Part shown: positions 9,266-17,950 of the stretch, piece by piece
Layout of the letters: the number at the start of each line of letters is the position of its first letter
Position numbering within the stretch: the stretch's first letter is position 1
Assembly (NCBI GenBank): GCA_934725535.1
Contig: CAKVBV010000015.1
Coordinates: 1 to 37,994, forward strand
DNA length: 37,994 bases
Direction of reading: 5' to 3'
DNA from: an uncultured Bacteroidales bacterium
GTDB lineage: Bacteria > Bacteroidota > Bacteroidia > Bacteroidales > Paludibacteraceae
Notes under the pieces: model-generated
The model's input: only the letters and a program-made list of their open reading frames with translations
Database searches by the model: none
Told to the model about the DNA's origin: nothing
Program-made: the position numbers and the translations under genes

Positions 9266-10624
9266 ATGCTACTAACTAAAATACAAAAAGAGGGAATACT
9301 TGCCAATTTGTCATCTGTATTGGCAAGTCAAGATGGAATGGATACCGTTGCAAAAGCAGTACTCGAAAACGATATTACGATGTCCGAATTGCAGAATACA
9401 GGACAATTAACACCGCAGTACCAGAATATTTTGCAAAAGGCAATTGAACAATTAAAAGCTGTTGCCGCAGAAGATTCTCTTTGGCAACAAGCACAGACAA
9501 ATAACGATATTGCAACATATCAAGAGTACCTAAACCAATATCCTGCGGGTAGGTATGCAGGAATGGCAAGCACCTTGATTGCTGGTTTGAAAGCACAACA
9601 ACAAGCATCTCAAAAATATCAATATATTGAAGCGTTACGCCGCGATATCAATTCCTATAATACGACAATCTTAAATCATTATGGGGTAACTTGTGATGAT
9701 ATTATTGAAGCCGGAATTGAAATCCCGGATCGTATAAAGGATATATGGAGTGATGCAGAATTGAACCTTAGATTAGGGAATACTCCGGATTCCATACCGA
9801 AGGGAAGAACAGAAAGATATTTTTGGGGTGCACCGGGGTCTGGTAAAACTTGTACCCTTGCTGCGGTATTAAGTACTGCTAAAAAGCGCGGATATTTCAG
9901 TCCACAGCAAGGTTCCGGTCTGATGTATATGACCCAATTATCAAGTCTGTTTAGCGGTGGTGTGGCTACTCTTCCACCATCCACATCTGTTGAAGTTACG
10001 CAGGCATTATCTTTCAATCTGCGTGATGCAAACTTTACAGAACATCCTGTTTCCCTAATTGAAATATCCGGTGAGATATTCCAATGCTTTTCACAAGCCA
10101 TTAATGGACAAGATATTCCGGATGACGGACACTTGACTGCTTACAAAAGTTTATTAGGTTTCTTGCGTTCCAAAGAAAATCCGAAGTATCATTTCTTTGT
10201 TATAGATGTGAACAACACAAAACGCGATGCCTTTGGTCTCGCACAAATGGACTACCTGACAAATGCCGCTTTGTTTTTCAATGATAATCAGATTTTCAAT
10301 GACTCAACAGCAGGAATAAATATATTGGTTACCAAAAGCGACCTGTTAGGGCATACGCCGGATGAACGCAAATCAGAAGCAATACGCCTTCTAAAAGAAA
10401 ACTATATAAATTTTGTAAACTCCCTAAAAACTATTGCCTGTCAGCATCATCTAATACGTAATATGAATGATATGATTTCTGTTATCCCTTTTACATTAGG
10501 TGAAGTGTATTTGCAAAACAAATGTATTTTCGACCCTGCAATGTCTGATGAGGTTATTAAAATATTACAGCAAAATGTTGCGCGTACTCATGTAACGAAA
10601 CTCACACACTGGCTAAATCGGTAA
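9266..10624 (+). CDS. P-loop GTPase-like protein with N-terminal helical-repeat segment
   Basis: 452 residues, no TM. The N-terminal 120 residues are helical. They contain a repeat-like unit (about 73-108) of the form LWxxAxxxNDIATYQEYLNQYPAGRYAG, a motif often seen beside caspase-like, protease and GTPase domains in bacterial conflict and signalling proteins. A clear Walker A, GAPGSGKT, is at residues 188-195. A hydrophobic strand ending in Asp (FFVIDVNN, about 310-317) could be Walker B/G3, and TKSD at 356-359 fits the G4 motif (N/TKxD) for guanine. This combination points to a TRAFAC-type GTPase. It lies 4 bp upstream of the next gene, so the two products are probably made in a fixed ratio. 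Inference: the regulatory switch of the membrane half of the operon. An ATPase of the STAND or ABC type is less likely because no sensor or signature motif is seen. Confidence 0.7.
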   Translation: MLLTKIQKEGILANLSSVLASQDGMDTVAKAVLENDITMSELQNTGQLTPQYQNILQKAIEQLKAVAAEDSLWQQAQTNNDIATYQEYLNQYPAGRYAGMASTLIAGLKAQQQASQKYQYIEALRRDINSYNTTILNHYGVTCDDIIEAGIEIPDRIKDIWSDAELNLRLGNTPDSIPKGRTERYFWGAPGSGKTCTLAAVLSTAKKRGYFSPQQGSGLMYMTQLSSLFSGGVATLPPSTSVEVTQALSFNLRDANFTEHPVSLIEISGEIFQCFSQAINGQDIPDDGHLTAYKSLLGFLRSKENPKYHFFVIDVNNTKRDAFGLAQMDYLTNAALFFNDNQIFNDSTAGINILVTKSDLLGHTPDERKSEAIRLLKENYINFVNSLKTIACQHHLIRNMNDMISVIPFTLGEVYLQNKCIFDPAMSDEVIKILQQNVARTHVTKLTHWLNR

Positions 10625-10628
10625 AAGT

Positions 10629-12878
10629 ATGGCATATATTATTGCACATGGAACTGTGAATGGTTATCGCAAGATAACGCAAGGGGCTCCTATTGGAACG
10701 GAACAAAAGGTATTGACCGATATTAGGGCAGAATTTGACAATACGCAAACTATGCTCGATAAACCATTTGGCTATTTGATACAAATGGCAGAAAAAGGCG
10801 TATGGTTAAGTATCGTAAAATTATTGTTTGATGGTGAGCGTTCCGGAAATGGAACAGGTTTTTGGGCATTTTCTGCGTTCCTCCCAAACAATCAAGTAGT
10901 TGAAGGGAAAGTAATTAAGCAAACATTAGAAAATCTTCTAACACACTATTTAACGGTAATTGGTGATGATTTTACAAAGAATATCGGTGTTGATTGGTCA
11001 TTTTTGGAGCAGGCTACAGCTGATTTGGATAGTCACTGTAAAACACGTCGCAAACCTGCACCAACCAACTACAAAGAGGATAACATAGACAATAAGCAAT
11101 ATGCCTACGTAAATGTTAGTCCTGAGGAAGAAATTGCACAATATCTTGAAAAACCTTTTCAACCTGAATATGGAAAATATCGTGCTGTTTTTCTTGGTAC
11201 GCATCTGCAAAATCCTGCTCACCTTGCAGCACAAAAGCCATTAGTTATTGATTTCGGTAATGAGGTATATGATATTATATGGCAAGGAGATGCAAAAAAA
11301 TATCCCAACAATATGCATCTGCCGCAGTCAATCCGTAAGAACGAAATAGAAACTAAAACATTCGATTTCCACAGACAATGTTACACCACCAAGACAATCC
11401 GTTTTTCTGATGGTCGTAGAGACGATTCCAATGCAACAATTACTTTGAGCATCCCTGAATTGGAGCCTACTGAATATGTTGTACAATTTAGTATCAATTT
11501 TCCGGAAGCAGTCTCGTCAATAACTGCGACAAGAAGAACTGGCCGCACCTATCAGCAGCTAGATATTGTACCATCAGAAGATAAGCCTAGTCTTGTTTTT
11601 AAGGGAGAAGAGGCATTGTCAACTTGGCACGTATATTTCAAAACAACAGATAAGTTTGGTGATTATGAAATAGATATCGTACCATTTGAGACCAATGTTG
11701 GTACCATACCTAATGGAATAGGAATTACTCTACAAGAGTTGAGAACAGTATCATTGCAAATACAATTAGATGGCAAGGAATGTACTATTACAGAAAAGAG
11801 TAAGATTCAGAAATGTAATAAGAAACAATTGAAAACAAATAAAGGAAAATGTTCTTCAAACGGTAGAGAAATAGAAATAAGAGTTCCTAATAGACTCGAT
11901 AGTAATCAGATATATTATGATAATGGGTCTGGTAGGAAACCTATTCCGCAAGATAGTGTTAGTGATAATGGTGAATATACGTTATACCGCATACGTTGTA
12001 ATGGGCATCCTTCAAGAGACACATTTTCTTTTTACCTTGATAACAAAGAATTGCGTTGCCGGAAGGTTGATGATAATTGCATAGAAATTATAGGCACGCG
12101 CAACATCTTATCCATGGCATTAGATTGGCTTCGTAACTATTATCGTTATATTATCTACGGTTTTGTAGGATTGCTACTTGTTCTGTTTTTGAGCAGTCTA
12201 ATACTTTTTTTTCTTGACAAATATGGATATGTTGATGTAAAACAATGGATACATATTAGTGAGCAAGAAAACGGCACCAGTATTGAAAATAGTGCAAATG
12301 ACCGGCAAACAGCATCTATAGATTATTATGATTCTGTACGTTATGAATTAGATAGTGTCTATCAGATTCAGAAATCTCTATGGAATATGTCGGAGAACAA
12401 GCGTTTTTGTAAAAAATATCAAAATGAAGAATCAGAAAAGTTAAAAAACAACGATTCGATTGCGTATATGAGATTAAAGCAGTTATCGTGGTTATGGAGG
12501 ACACGCGAAAAGATAGAAAATGGAGATTGGAATCATCTAATCACGTTTGTCAGAGATGGAAATGAAAAGTATGAATCGCAATGGAAAAAATATCAAACAG
12601 ATGAAATTAGAGACTTGATTTTAGAGATGGTTTGTGCAGCCAACTCAGAAAGAAAAAAAACATTTGAGTCTGAAGTAAAAAGTGATTCTGATTTCAAAAA
12701 TAAGAAATTCGAAGAAGTTTCTGAAATGTGGAGGAAATGCCAAAATCAGCCGCAATCTTCTACGGGTAAAACCTCACAACGTAATCATGGCGCAGAAAAA
12801 GTTCCCAAGCATTCTGGGAGCAAAGATAAACCTATTGAAGATGATGATAAAATAATAGTAAATTCTGAAAATTTCTAA
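10629..12878 (+). CDS. Large single-TM protein adjacent to the GTPase (possible GTPase-associated partner)
   Basis: 749 residues. It begins MAYIIAHGTVNGYRKITQGAP, which resembles in style the opening of GTPase-associated proteins, but I cannot confirm membership by eye. About 1-150 is a globular N-domain, followed by a second domain (about 190-260). Beta-rich regions follow (about 265-490), possibly two Ig-like modules (EYVVQFSINFPEAVSSI; GEYTLYRIRCNG). A single strong TM helix lies at about 504-530 (YIIYGFVGLLLVLFLSSLILFFL), then a charged helical tail of about 215 residues. No catalytic motif is recognised. The second half (from about 11750) is visibly richer in A/T and Lys/Asn than the first, suggesting a faster-evolving or separately acquired part. 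It starts 4 bp after the GTPase stop. Inference: membrane-tethered partner or sensor of the GTPase. Confidence 0.68.
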   Translation: MAYIIAHGTVNGYRKITQGAPIGTEQKVLTDIRAEFDNTQTMLDKPFGYLIQMAEKGVWLSIVKLLFDGERSGNGTGFWAFSAFLPNNQVVEGKVIKQTLENLLTHYLTVIGDDFTKNIGVDWSFLEQATADLDSHCKTRRKPAPTNYKEDNIDNKQYAYVNVSPEEEIAQYLEKPFQPEYGKYRAVFLGTHLQNPAHLAAQKPLVIDFGNEVYDIIWQGDAKKYPNNMHLPQSIRKNEIETKTFDFHRQCYTTKTIRFSDGRRDDSNATITLSIPELEPTEYVVQFSINFPEAVSSITATRRTGRTYQQLDIVPSEDKPSLVFKGEEALSTWHVYFKTTDKFGDYEIDIVPFETNVGTIPNGIGITLQELRTVSLQIQLDGKECTITEKSKIQKCNKKQLKTNKGKCSSNGREIEIRVPNRLDSNQIYYDNGSGRKPIPQDSVSDNGEYTLYRIRCNGHPSRDTFSFYLDNKELRCRKVDDNCIEIIGTRNILSMALDWLRNYYRYIIYGFVGLLLVLFLSSLILFFLDKYGYVDVKQWIHISEQENGTSIENSANDRQTASIDYYDSVRYELDSVYQIQKSLWNMSENKRFCKKYQNEESEKLKNNDSIAYMRLKQLSWLWRTREKIENGDWNHLITFVRDGNEKYESQWKKYQTDEIRDLILEMVCAANSERKKTFESEVKSDSDFKNKKFEEVSEMWRKCQNQPQSSTGKTSQRNHGAEKVPKHSGSKDKPIEDDDKIIVNSENF

Positions 12879-12890
12879 AATTCAAAAATT

Positions 12891-13778
12891 ATGAAATACT
12901 TAAAACTTATGATTGCGCTACTTGTTGTAGCGGCAGCAGGAGGTGGATTAACCTACTATTTCACTCGCCCGACAGCAAAAGGAGCTGTTGAACCAACAGG
13001 CTCTTCTGTTAGGCAGCAAACTGTTGCGAATGATATTGAAGAGCGAATAAAAGATGCTCCCAATAGTACATTCTTCCCATCTACTTATGATGACATATTG
13101 AAGAGAATAAACTTTTTCTTCGAAGATGAGCCATCTAATTTAAAGACACACACACTAATGCTACAGGGTGCTTACACACGGAAATTCGTAAATCAAGCAA
13201 ATTATGTTTTTGATGGAAGCATCTGGGATAGTGGTAAAATTGGCATTATTTGCAAAGAAATGAATCGTTGTCTGGCCTTCTTCCCTGATGATAATGGACT
13301 TGACTCAATCGCACATATCCTCAAAGAATATGACAAATTAGTCAGATATAATGGTGAAATCAAGACCGCTTGCAGCCAACGCCCCAAATGTGAAACGAAT
13401 CCTAATTACTTGTATATTGATGACGATTGGGATATCACAAAAACAAATGTGTTAATCAATTCAGTTCCAAATGTTACAAGCAAAGCCAAGAACTCGCCTA
13501 CTTACCAACAAACTCGTAAGAAAAAAGTAGAAGAGCGTTTGAAAAATGCGCATAAGCAATTTATTGAAGATAAGATGACCATTGCAGAAAAAGAAGCAAT
13601 CGGGTATAATTATAATTCTGCAAGAAAAAGTGATTACGACAAATTGGGTTCGAAACTATATGTAAACTTCCGGACCTATGCCTCACAATGGGGGGAAGCA
13701 AAAACTACTGTTTCTGCTTGGCAACAAAGAGTTGCAAGTTGGGAACAATATGTCATCCAAAAGACATCAACACATTAA
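12891..13778 (+). CDS. Signal-anchored envelope protein of the operon, family unknown
   Basis: 295 residues. Lys residues and then a hydrophobic stretch (about residues 6-28, MIALLVVAAAGGGLTYYF) form an uncleaved signal anchor; no lipobox cysteine follows, and no good signal peptidase I site is apparent, so a single-pass membrane protein is likely. The remaining 265 residues are hydrophilic, with about seven cysteine-poor helices and a Lys/Glu-rich stretch (about 200-235) of possible coiled coil. It starts 12 bp after the large TM protein and is followed 17 bp later by the secreted coiled-coil gene. No catalytic motif or known domain is recognised. Inference: an envelope-side structural or sensor subunit of the system. 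Confidence 0.68.
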   Translation: MKYLKLMIALLVVAAAGGGLTYYFTRPTAKGAVEPTGSSVRQQTVANDIEERIKDAPNSTFFPSTYDDILKRINFFFEDEPSNLKTHTLMLQGAYTRKFVNQANYVFDGSIWDSGKIGIICKEMNRCLAFFPDDNGLDSIAHILKEYDKLVRYNGEIKTACSQRPKCETNPNYLYIDDDWDITKTNVLINSVPNVTSKAKNSPTYQQTRKKKVEERLKNAHKQFIEDKMTIAEKEAIGYNYNSARKSDYDKLGSKLYVNFRTYASQWGEAKTTVSAWQQRVASWEQYVIQKTSTH

Positions 13779-13795
13779 TACAGGGAGATACGAAT

Positions 13796-14815
13796 ATGAT
13801 AAAAAAATGGTTATTGATAGCATTAGTTATAATGCCCATGGTTATTTTCGCACAGAGTGAAGATGACCAATGTGCATTTATTCAGGGAATGTATGAGAAA
13901 AAAGTAGAAGAAAGTGTTGTCCTTCGTGGAGAAATAAAACGACTGTATGAAGATTCTCTTAAACACGAAACCACTATCACAAATCTCCTGCAAGATACCG
14001 CAAAAATGGGTCAATCAATGCGTAATTGCGAACGACAATTGTCCGAAGCAAGACAGAATTTAAAGCAGACCAACACTATGCTTGCTCTATATCGCAATTT
14101 GAATGCGCAGATGCAAGAACAACTGAAAAGATGTGATGCGGAAAATGTCCAACGCAACGAAGATAGTATTCAGTCGCTCTGTCAGCGAACAGCCATACTT
14201 GAGGATAGTATTGCGCACCTAAGTAAACAACTCTCTGATAATTCAACAGCACTTCAAAAAAAGCAAATAGAGATAGAGAAACTAATGGCGGTTACTGCAT
14301 ATCTTGATGAACGATTTGCAAAGAAATCTGTTGATGTTCTGTATGAAACTACCGATACTAACGAATTAAACATGTGTGTCAATATATATAGCAAGTTAGG
14401 CAAGGAGTTGCCGGAGAATATCAAACTTACACTTGCTTGTTTCATCGCCGAAGATATCACAACAGAAAAGTATGATAAAGTGCGTATTGACCGAGCCATT
14501 GCGATATTGCCGCAAAACACCAAAGCAGGTAAAACTATTGCTAAACACCTACAAAATTACGGAACTGTCAATTCTGATGCCAATAAACTCTGGAATAAAA
14601 TAAAAACAGAAGTTTGTTCAGAGGTAATACCTAATGATGACTTTACGCAGATACAGAAGAAACGGCAGATTTGGCAACGCACACAGAAGTTCCTGAATCA
14701 ATATCCGACGCTCTCAACCGACTATCCCTATATTGCCGACCTCCTTCAATCTATGCTCCGCAAAATTTGGCTCAATGCCAACAACTTTAACACACTTCCC
14801 AATCCCTTTGAATAA
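13796..14815 (+). CDS. Secreted coiled-coil protein, last gene of the operon
   Basis: The frame is open from 13688, but the ATG at 13796 is the better start. It has a purine-rich ribosome-binding site (AGGGAG, about 10 bp upstream) and begins with a textbook signal peptide (MIKKWLLIALVIMPMVIFAQ), probably cleaved after AQ or just before SEDD. The mature protein, about 320 residues, has a long coiled-coil region (about 35-150: leucine/isoleucine heptads in KRLYEDSLKHETTITNLLQDTA... and IQSLCQRTAILEDSIAHLSKQLSD) and a compact helical C-terminal part. No enzyme motif is visible. It starts 17 bp after the previous gene and ends the operon. Inference: a periplasmic or outer-surface spacer or oligomerisation partner of the membrane proteins encoded upstream. 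Confidence 0.72.
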   Translation: MIKKWLLIALVIMPMVIFAQSEDDQCAFIQGMYEKKVEESVVLRGEIKRLYEDSLKHETTITNLLQDTAKMGQSMRNCERQLSEARQNLKQTNTMLALYRNLNAQMQEQLKRCDAENVQRNEDSIQSLCQRTAILEDSIAHLSKQLSDNSTALQKKQIEIEKLMAVTAYLDERFAKKSVDVLYETTDTNELNMCVNIYSKLGKELPENIKLTLACFIAEDITTEKYDKVRIDRAIAILPQNTKAGKTIAKHLQNYGTVNSDANKLWNKIKTEVCSEVIPNDDFTQIQKKRQIWQRTQKFLNQYPTLSTDYPYIADLLQSMLRKIWLNANNFNTLPNPFE

Positions 14816-14890
14816 TCGTATGCAGGAAAAAATCAAAACACAACCCTTTGGCAGAACCTCAGCATAGTTGTTGTCTGTTGTTGACCGCCC

Positions 14891-14930
14891 CCCCCTCCAT
14901 CGTTATATTATTGTCGTTGTGTGGAGGGGG
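14891..14930 (+). terminator. GC-rich hairpin after the eight-gene operon
   Basis: A perfect 9-bp inverted repeat (CCCCCTCCA at 14891-14899, TGGAGGGGG at 14922-14930) with a 22-nt loop lies 76 bp after the last stop codon of the operon. There is no T-run after it, so it may stabilise the 3' end of the mRNA or be a protein-binding palindrome rather than a classical intrinsic terminator. Confidence 0.4.
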
Positions 14931-15043
14931 CATGGGAATGTCGTTTTTGAAAAGAATATGGAGAAAGTGGTGAAAAACGGTGTTTGTTTGTAATACTGAT
15001 TATCACCAACTTACAAAGAAAATGCAAAAATAATGCAGAAAAA

Positions 15044-15075
15044 TTTGGATTTTCTCTGTTTTTGTATTATCTTTG
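15044..15075 (+). promoter_or_regulatory. Bacteroidota-type promoter candidate (distal, upstream of nqrA)
   Basis: TTTG at 15044-15047, 20-nt spacer, TATCTTTG at 15068-15075. This matches the phylum consensus TTTG/TAnnTTTG exactly. The start of transcription would be near 15082, leaving a leader of about 300 nt before nqrA, or driving a short separate RNA. Confidence 0.6.
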
Positions 15076-15257
15076 TATCCGAATTTGGGATAGTAGTGTG
15101 ATGTATAATGAAGTAGTGGAGTGTATAGTGAATAAGTTCGACACGTAAGGTTTCATAAGTTTTGTACTCGTGTTGAGGAACGTATGGAGGGGTGTAATTA
15201 TCAAGTGGCAACAACAGTGTCGCTTAATAGTGTGTGCGTATAGGATTTAGGACAAAG

Positions 15258-15289
15258 GTTGTATAATTGAGAAAAAAGTAGTAATTTTG
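15258..15289 (+). promoter_or_regulatory. Bacteroidota-type promoter candidate (proximal, nqr operon)
   Basis: GTTG at 15258-15261 (three of four consensus bases), 20-nt spacer, TAATTTTG at 15282-15289. It would start transcription near 15296, about 84 nt before the nqrA ATG. Confidence 0.5.
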
Positions 15290-15379
15290 CGCGGATTTTG
15301 TGCGTTATGGAATATAGGGGCAGACCGGAAGAATAGAGATTGAAAATAGAAAGAATTAACAATTAATATAACAAACATC

Positions 15380-16732
15380 ATGCAACAAATCAAACTGAAA
15401 CGTGGTTTGGACATACCGTTTGATGGAGTTGCGGCACAGACGCTCGGCAGCGTCAACCGCCCGCAAGTCTATCATATCGTGCCCGACCATTTCGCAGGCG
15501 TGACACCCAAACTGATGGTGCACGAAGGCGACAGCGTGAAAGCAGGTTCGCCCCTGTTTCACGACAAGGCATTTGAGCAGATGCTGTTCACATCGCCCGT
15601 GAGCGGAAAAGTGGTAGCCATCGTTCGTGGCGACCGCCGCAAGGTGATGTCAATAGACATCGAAGCCGATGCCGGCATTGCGTATGAGACGTTTGACGTG
15701 AAGCAGGACGTGAAGTCGCTCTTGCTGCAGTCGGGTCTGTGGTGCTTAATCAAGCAACGCCCGTACGACTGCATCGCAATGCCGACCAAACAGCCGAAAG
15801 CCGTCTTCATCTCGACATTTGACAGCGCACCTGTGGCACCCGACTACGAATGGGTGCTGAAAGGGCATCTGGCAGAACTGCAGGCGGCAGTGAGTGCGCT
15901 GGGCACCATCGCGCCTGTGTATGTGGGCATTCGCGGAGGCGCCAAGGCTATGGAATTCCGCGAGTTGAAGGGCTGCACCCTGTATGAGGTGTACGGTCCG
16001 CACCCCGCAGGCAACGTGGGCGTGCAGATTAACCACATCGCGCCGATTGCCAAAGGTGAGACGGTTTGGACGATTAACATCCAAGACCTCAGCCTGATTG
16101 GACGTCTGCTGACCAAAGGCATTGTGGACATGCAGAAGAAAGTGGCTCTGACGGGTCCGCTGGCATCGGGCGCACAGTACTACAACGTGCTGCCGGGTAT
16201 GCCCGTGACGGCTGTATTCAAGAGCAACGTGATGACGGGTGAGCCTGTGCGCTATGTGGCAGGCAACGTGCTGAGCGGTCACCAAGTGGGGTTGGACGAG
16301 ATGATTAGCATCTACGACAACCAGTTCACCGTATTGGACGAAGGTACCGAAAACCATGAGTTTATGGGTTGGATGATGCCGCGTTTCGATGAGTTCAACG
16401 CCGGTTGTACCGACCCCGCCAAGATGTTCGACTGCGCCTTTACACGTTGGCTGTTCGGCAAGAAGCATTATGAGTGGGACGCTCGTCTGAAGGGTGGTCG
16501 CCGTGCCATCATCGTGAGCGGTCAGTACGACAAAGTGTTCCCGATGGACATCTATCCCGAGTACCTGATAAAGGCAATGATTGCGGGTAACATCGACAAG
16601 ATGGAAGCCCTCGGCGTGTATGAGGTGGCTCCCGAAGACTTCGCGCTTTGCGAGTATGTCTGCACCTCGAAAATGCCGCTTCAGGCAATTGTAAGAACCG
16701 CATTGGATAACCTAAAAAAGGAGATTGAGTGA
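15380..16732 (+). CDS. nqrA: Na+-translocating NADH:quinone reductase subunit A
   Basis: 450 residues, the usual length for NqrA. It is the soluble, cytosolic-face subunit of Na+-NQR, the complex that passes electrons from NADH to quinone and pumps Na+ outward. No TM segments are present. The start KLKRGLDIPFDGVA and the lipoyl/biotinyl-like early segment (PKLMVHEGDSVKAGSPLFHDK, with TSPVSGKVVAIVRGDRRK) are typical of NqrA and RnfC-like proteins. The ATG lies about 84 nt after a promoter candidate. The stop TGA overlaps the nqrB ATG (TGATG), so translation of the two is coupled. Base composition is much richer in G and C than the upstream operon. The assignment is firm because five further nqr genes follow in canonical order. 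Confidence 0.95.
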   Translation: MQQIKLKRGLDIPFDGVAAQTLGSVNRPQVYHIVPDHFAGVTPKLMVHEGDSVKAGSPLFHDKAFEQMLFTSPVSGKVVAIVRGDRRKVMSIDIEADAGIAYETFDVKQDVKSLLLQSGLWCLIKQRPYDCIAMPTKQPKAVFISTFDSAPVAPDYEWVLKGHLAELQAAVSALGTIAPVYVGIRGGAKAMEFRELKGCTLYEVYGPHPAGNVGVQINHIAPIAKGETVWTINIQDLSLIGRLLTKGIVDMQKKVALTGPLASGAQYYNVLPGMPVTAVFKSNVMTGEPVRYVAGNVLSGHQVGLDEMISIYDNQFTVLDEGTENHEFMGWMMPRFDEFNAGCTDPAKMFDCAFTRWLFGKKHYEWDARLKGGRRAIIVSGQYDKVFPMDIYPEYLIKAMIAGNIDKMEALGVYEVAPEDFALCEYVCTSKMPLQAIVRTALDNLKKEIE

Positions 16733-17937
16733 TGTTTAAGGGATTATATAAAATGATGGAGAAACTTCGTCCTACTTTCGACGAAGGCGGCAAGTTGCAC
16801 GCACTCCACTCGTTGTTCGACGGTTTTGACACGTTCCTGTTTACCCCGAACACGACTTCAAAGCGCATTGGCACACAAATCCACGACGGTTCGGACTCCA
16901 AACGCACGATGATTCTCGTGGTTTTGGCACTCGTTCCCGCCATGCTGTTCGGTATGTTCAATGTCGGTTACCAGCACCTGCTGGCTACGGGCGAGTTGGT
17001 ACGCGGAGCCATGACCTGCGCTCTGTGGTGGAAAGCATTCGGCTTCGGGTTCTTGGCTGTACTGCCTTATATCATAGTCAGTTATGCAGTCGGACTTGGT
17101 ATCGAGTTTACGGTGGCACAATGGAAGAAAGAAGAGATTCAAGAGGGTTTTCTCGTTACGGGTTTCATCATTCCGCTGATTGTGCCTATCAACACTCCGC
17201 TGTGGATGGTGGCTATTGCTACTGCTTTTGCGGTGATTTTCGCCAAAGAGGTATTCGGCGGTACGGGTTACAACATCTTCAATGTGGCTCTCATCACGCG
17301 CGCGTTCCTGTTCTTTGCATACCCGACACACATGACGGGTGACGCAGCCTTTGTCCGCACCGGCGGCACTTGGGGCTGGGACGGCGGCAAGACCATTGTG
17401 GACGGCTTCTCGGGCGCAACGCCTCTGACGCAGATTGCCACCACAGCCGATACCCATCTGATGCCCGTGGATTTCTGGACGGCTTTCAACGGTTTGATAC
17501 CCGGTTCGGTGGGTGAGACCTGCTGCTGGGCTATCCTGCTCGGCGCGCTGTTGCTGCTGACGACGGGTGTGGCTTCGTGGAAGACGATGCTCAGTATCTT
17601 CGTGGGCGGCGGACTGACCGCGTGGTTGTTCAACGTGTGCGGTCCTGATACGGCTGCGGCGCACTTCCCGTGGTATATGCACCTTGTAACAGGCGGTTTC
17701 GCTTTCGGTGCCGTGTTTATGGCTACCGACCCCGTGACATCGGCTCGTACGGAGTGCGGCAAGTGGATTTACGGTTTCCTCATCGGTTTCATGGCAGTGC
17801 TTATCCGTGTGCTCAACCCGGGTTACCCCGAGGGTATGATGCTCGCAATCCTGCTGATGAACGCCTTTGCGCCGCTCATCGACTGGTGCGTGGTACAAGT
17901 GAATATCAACCGCCGTGCAAAACGAGTAAGCAAATAA
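16732..17937 (+). CDS. nqrB: Na+-translocating NADH:quinone reductase subunit B
   Basis: 401 residues. A GTG at 16729 is possible, but the ATG at 16732 sits 8-9 bp after AAGGAG and overlaps the nqrA stop. It is a polytopic membrane subunit with about ten hydrophobic helices, carrying part of the Na+ path, riboflavin and a covalent FMN. The flavinylation motif DGFSGAT is at residues 224-230; by family knowledge ApbE attaches FMN to the Thr (T230). No apbE is in this window. An orphan gene follows 13 bp later before nqrC, which is not usual for this operon. Confidence 0.95.
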   Translation: MFKGLYKMMEKLRPTFDEGGKLHALHSLFDGFDTFLFTPNTTSKRIGTQIHDGSDSKRTMILVVLALVPAMLFGMFNVGYQHLLATGELVRGAMTCALWWKAFGFGFLAVLPYIIVSYAVGLGIEFTVAQWKKEEIQEGFLVTGFIIPLIVPINTPLWMVAIATAFAVIFAKEVFGGTGYNIFNVALITRAFLFFAYPTHMTGDAAFVRTGGTWGWDGGKTIVDGFSGATPLTQIATTADTHLMPVDFWTAFNGLIPGSVGETCCWAILLGALLLLTTGVASWKTMLSIFVGGGLTAWLFNVCGPDTAAAHFPWYMHLVTGGFAFGAVFMATDPVTSARTECGKWIYGFLIGFMAVLIRVLNPGYPEGMMLAILLMNAFAPLIDWCVVQVNINRRAKRVSK

Positions 17938-17950
17938 GTAGGTATTTGCG

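Larger units (their letters stand above)
14816..15379. other. Intergenic region between the AT-rich operon and nqrA
   Basis: 564 bp with no convincing protein gene. It holds a GC-rich hairpin (14891-14930), two promoter candidates (15044-15075 and 15258-15289), and between them an AT- and GT-rich stretch with a weak inverted repeat (TCGACACG near 15138 with CGTGTTGA near 15170). Base composition shifts here from the AT-rich operon on the left to the GC-richer nqr genes on the right. Confidence 0.7.

Noticed and set aside
15746..16468. 240-codon minus-strand frame opposite nqrA
   Set aside because: Antisense artefact; His/Gln/Arg-rich with no domain.
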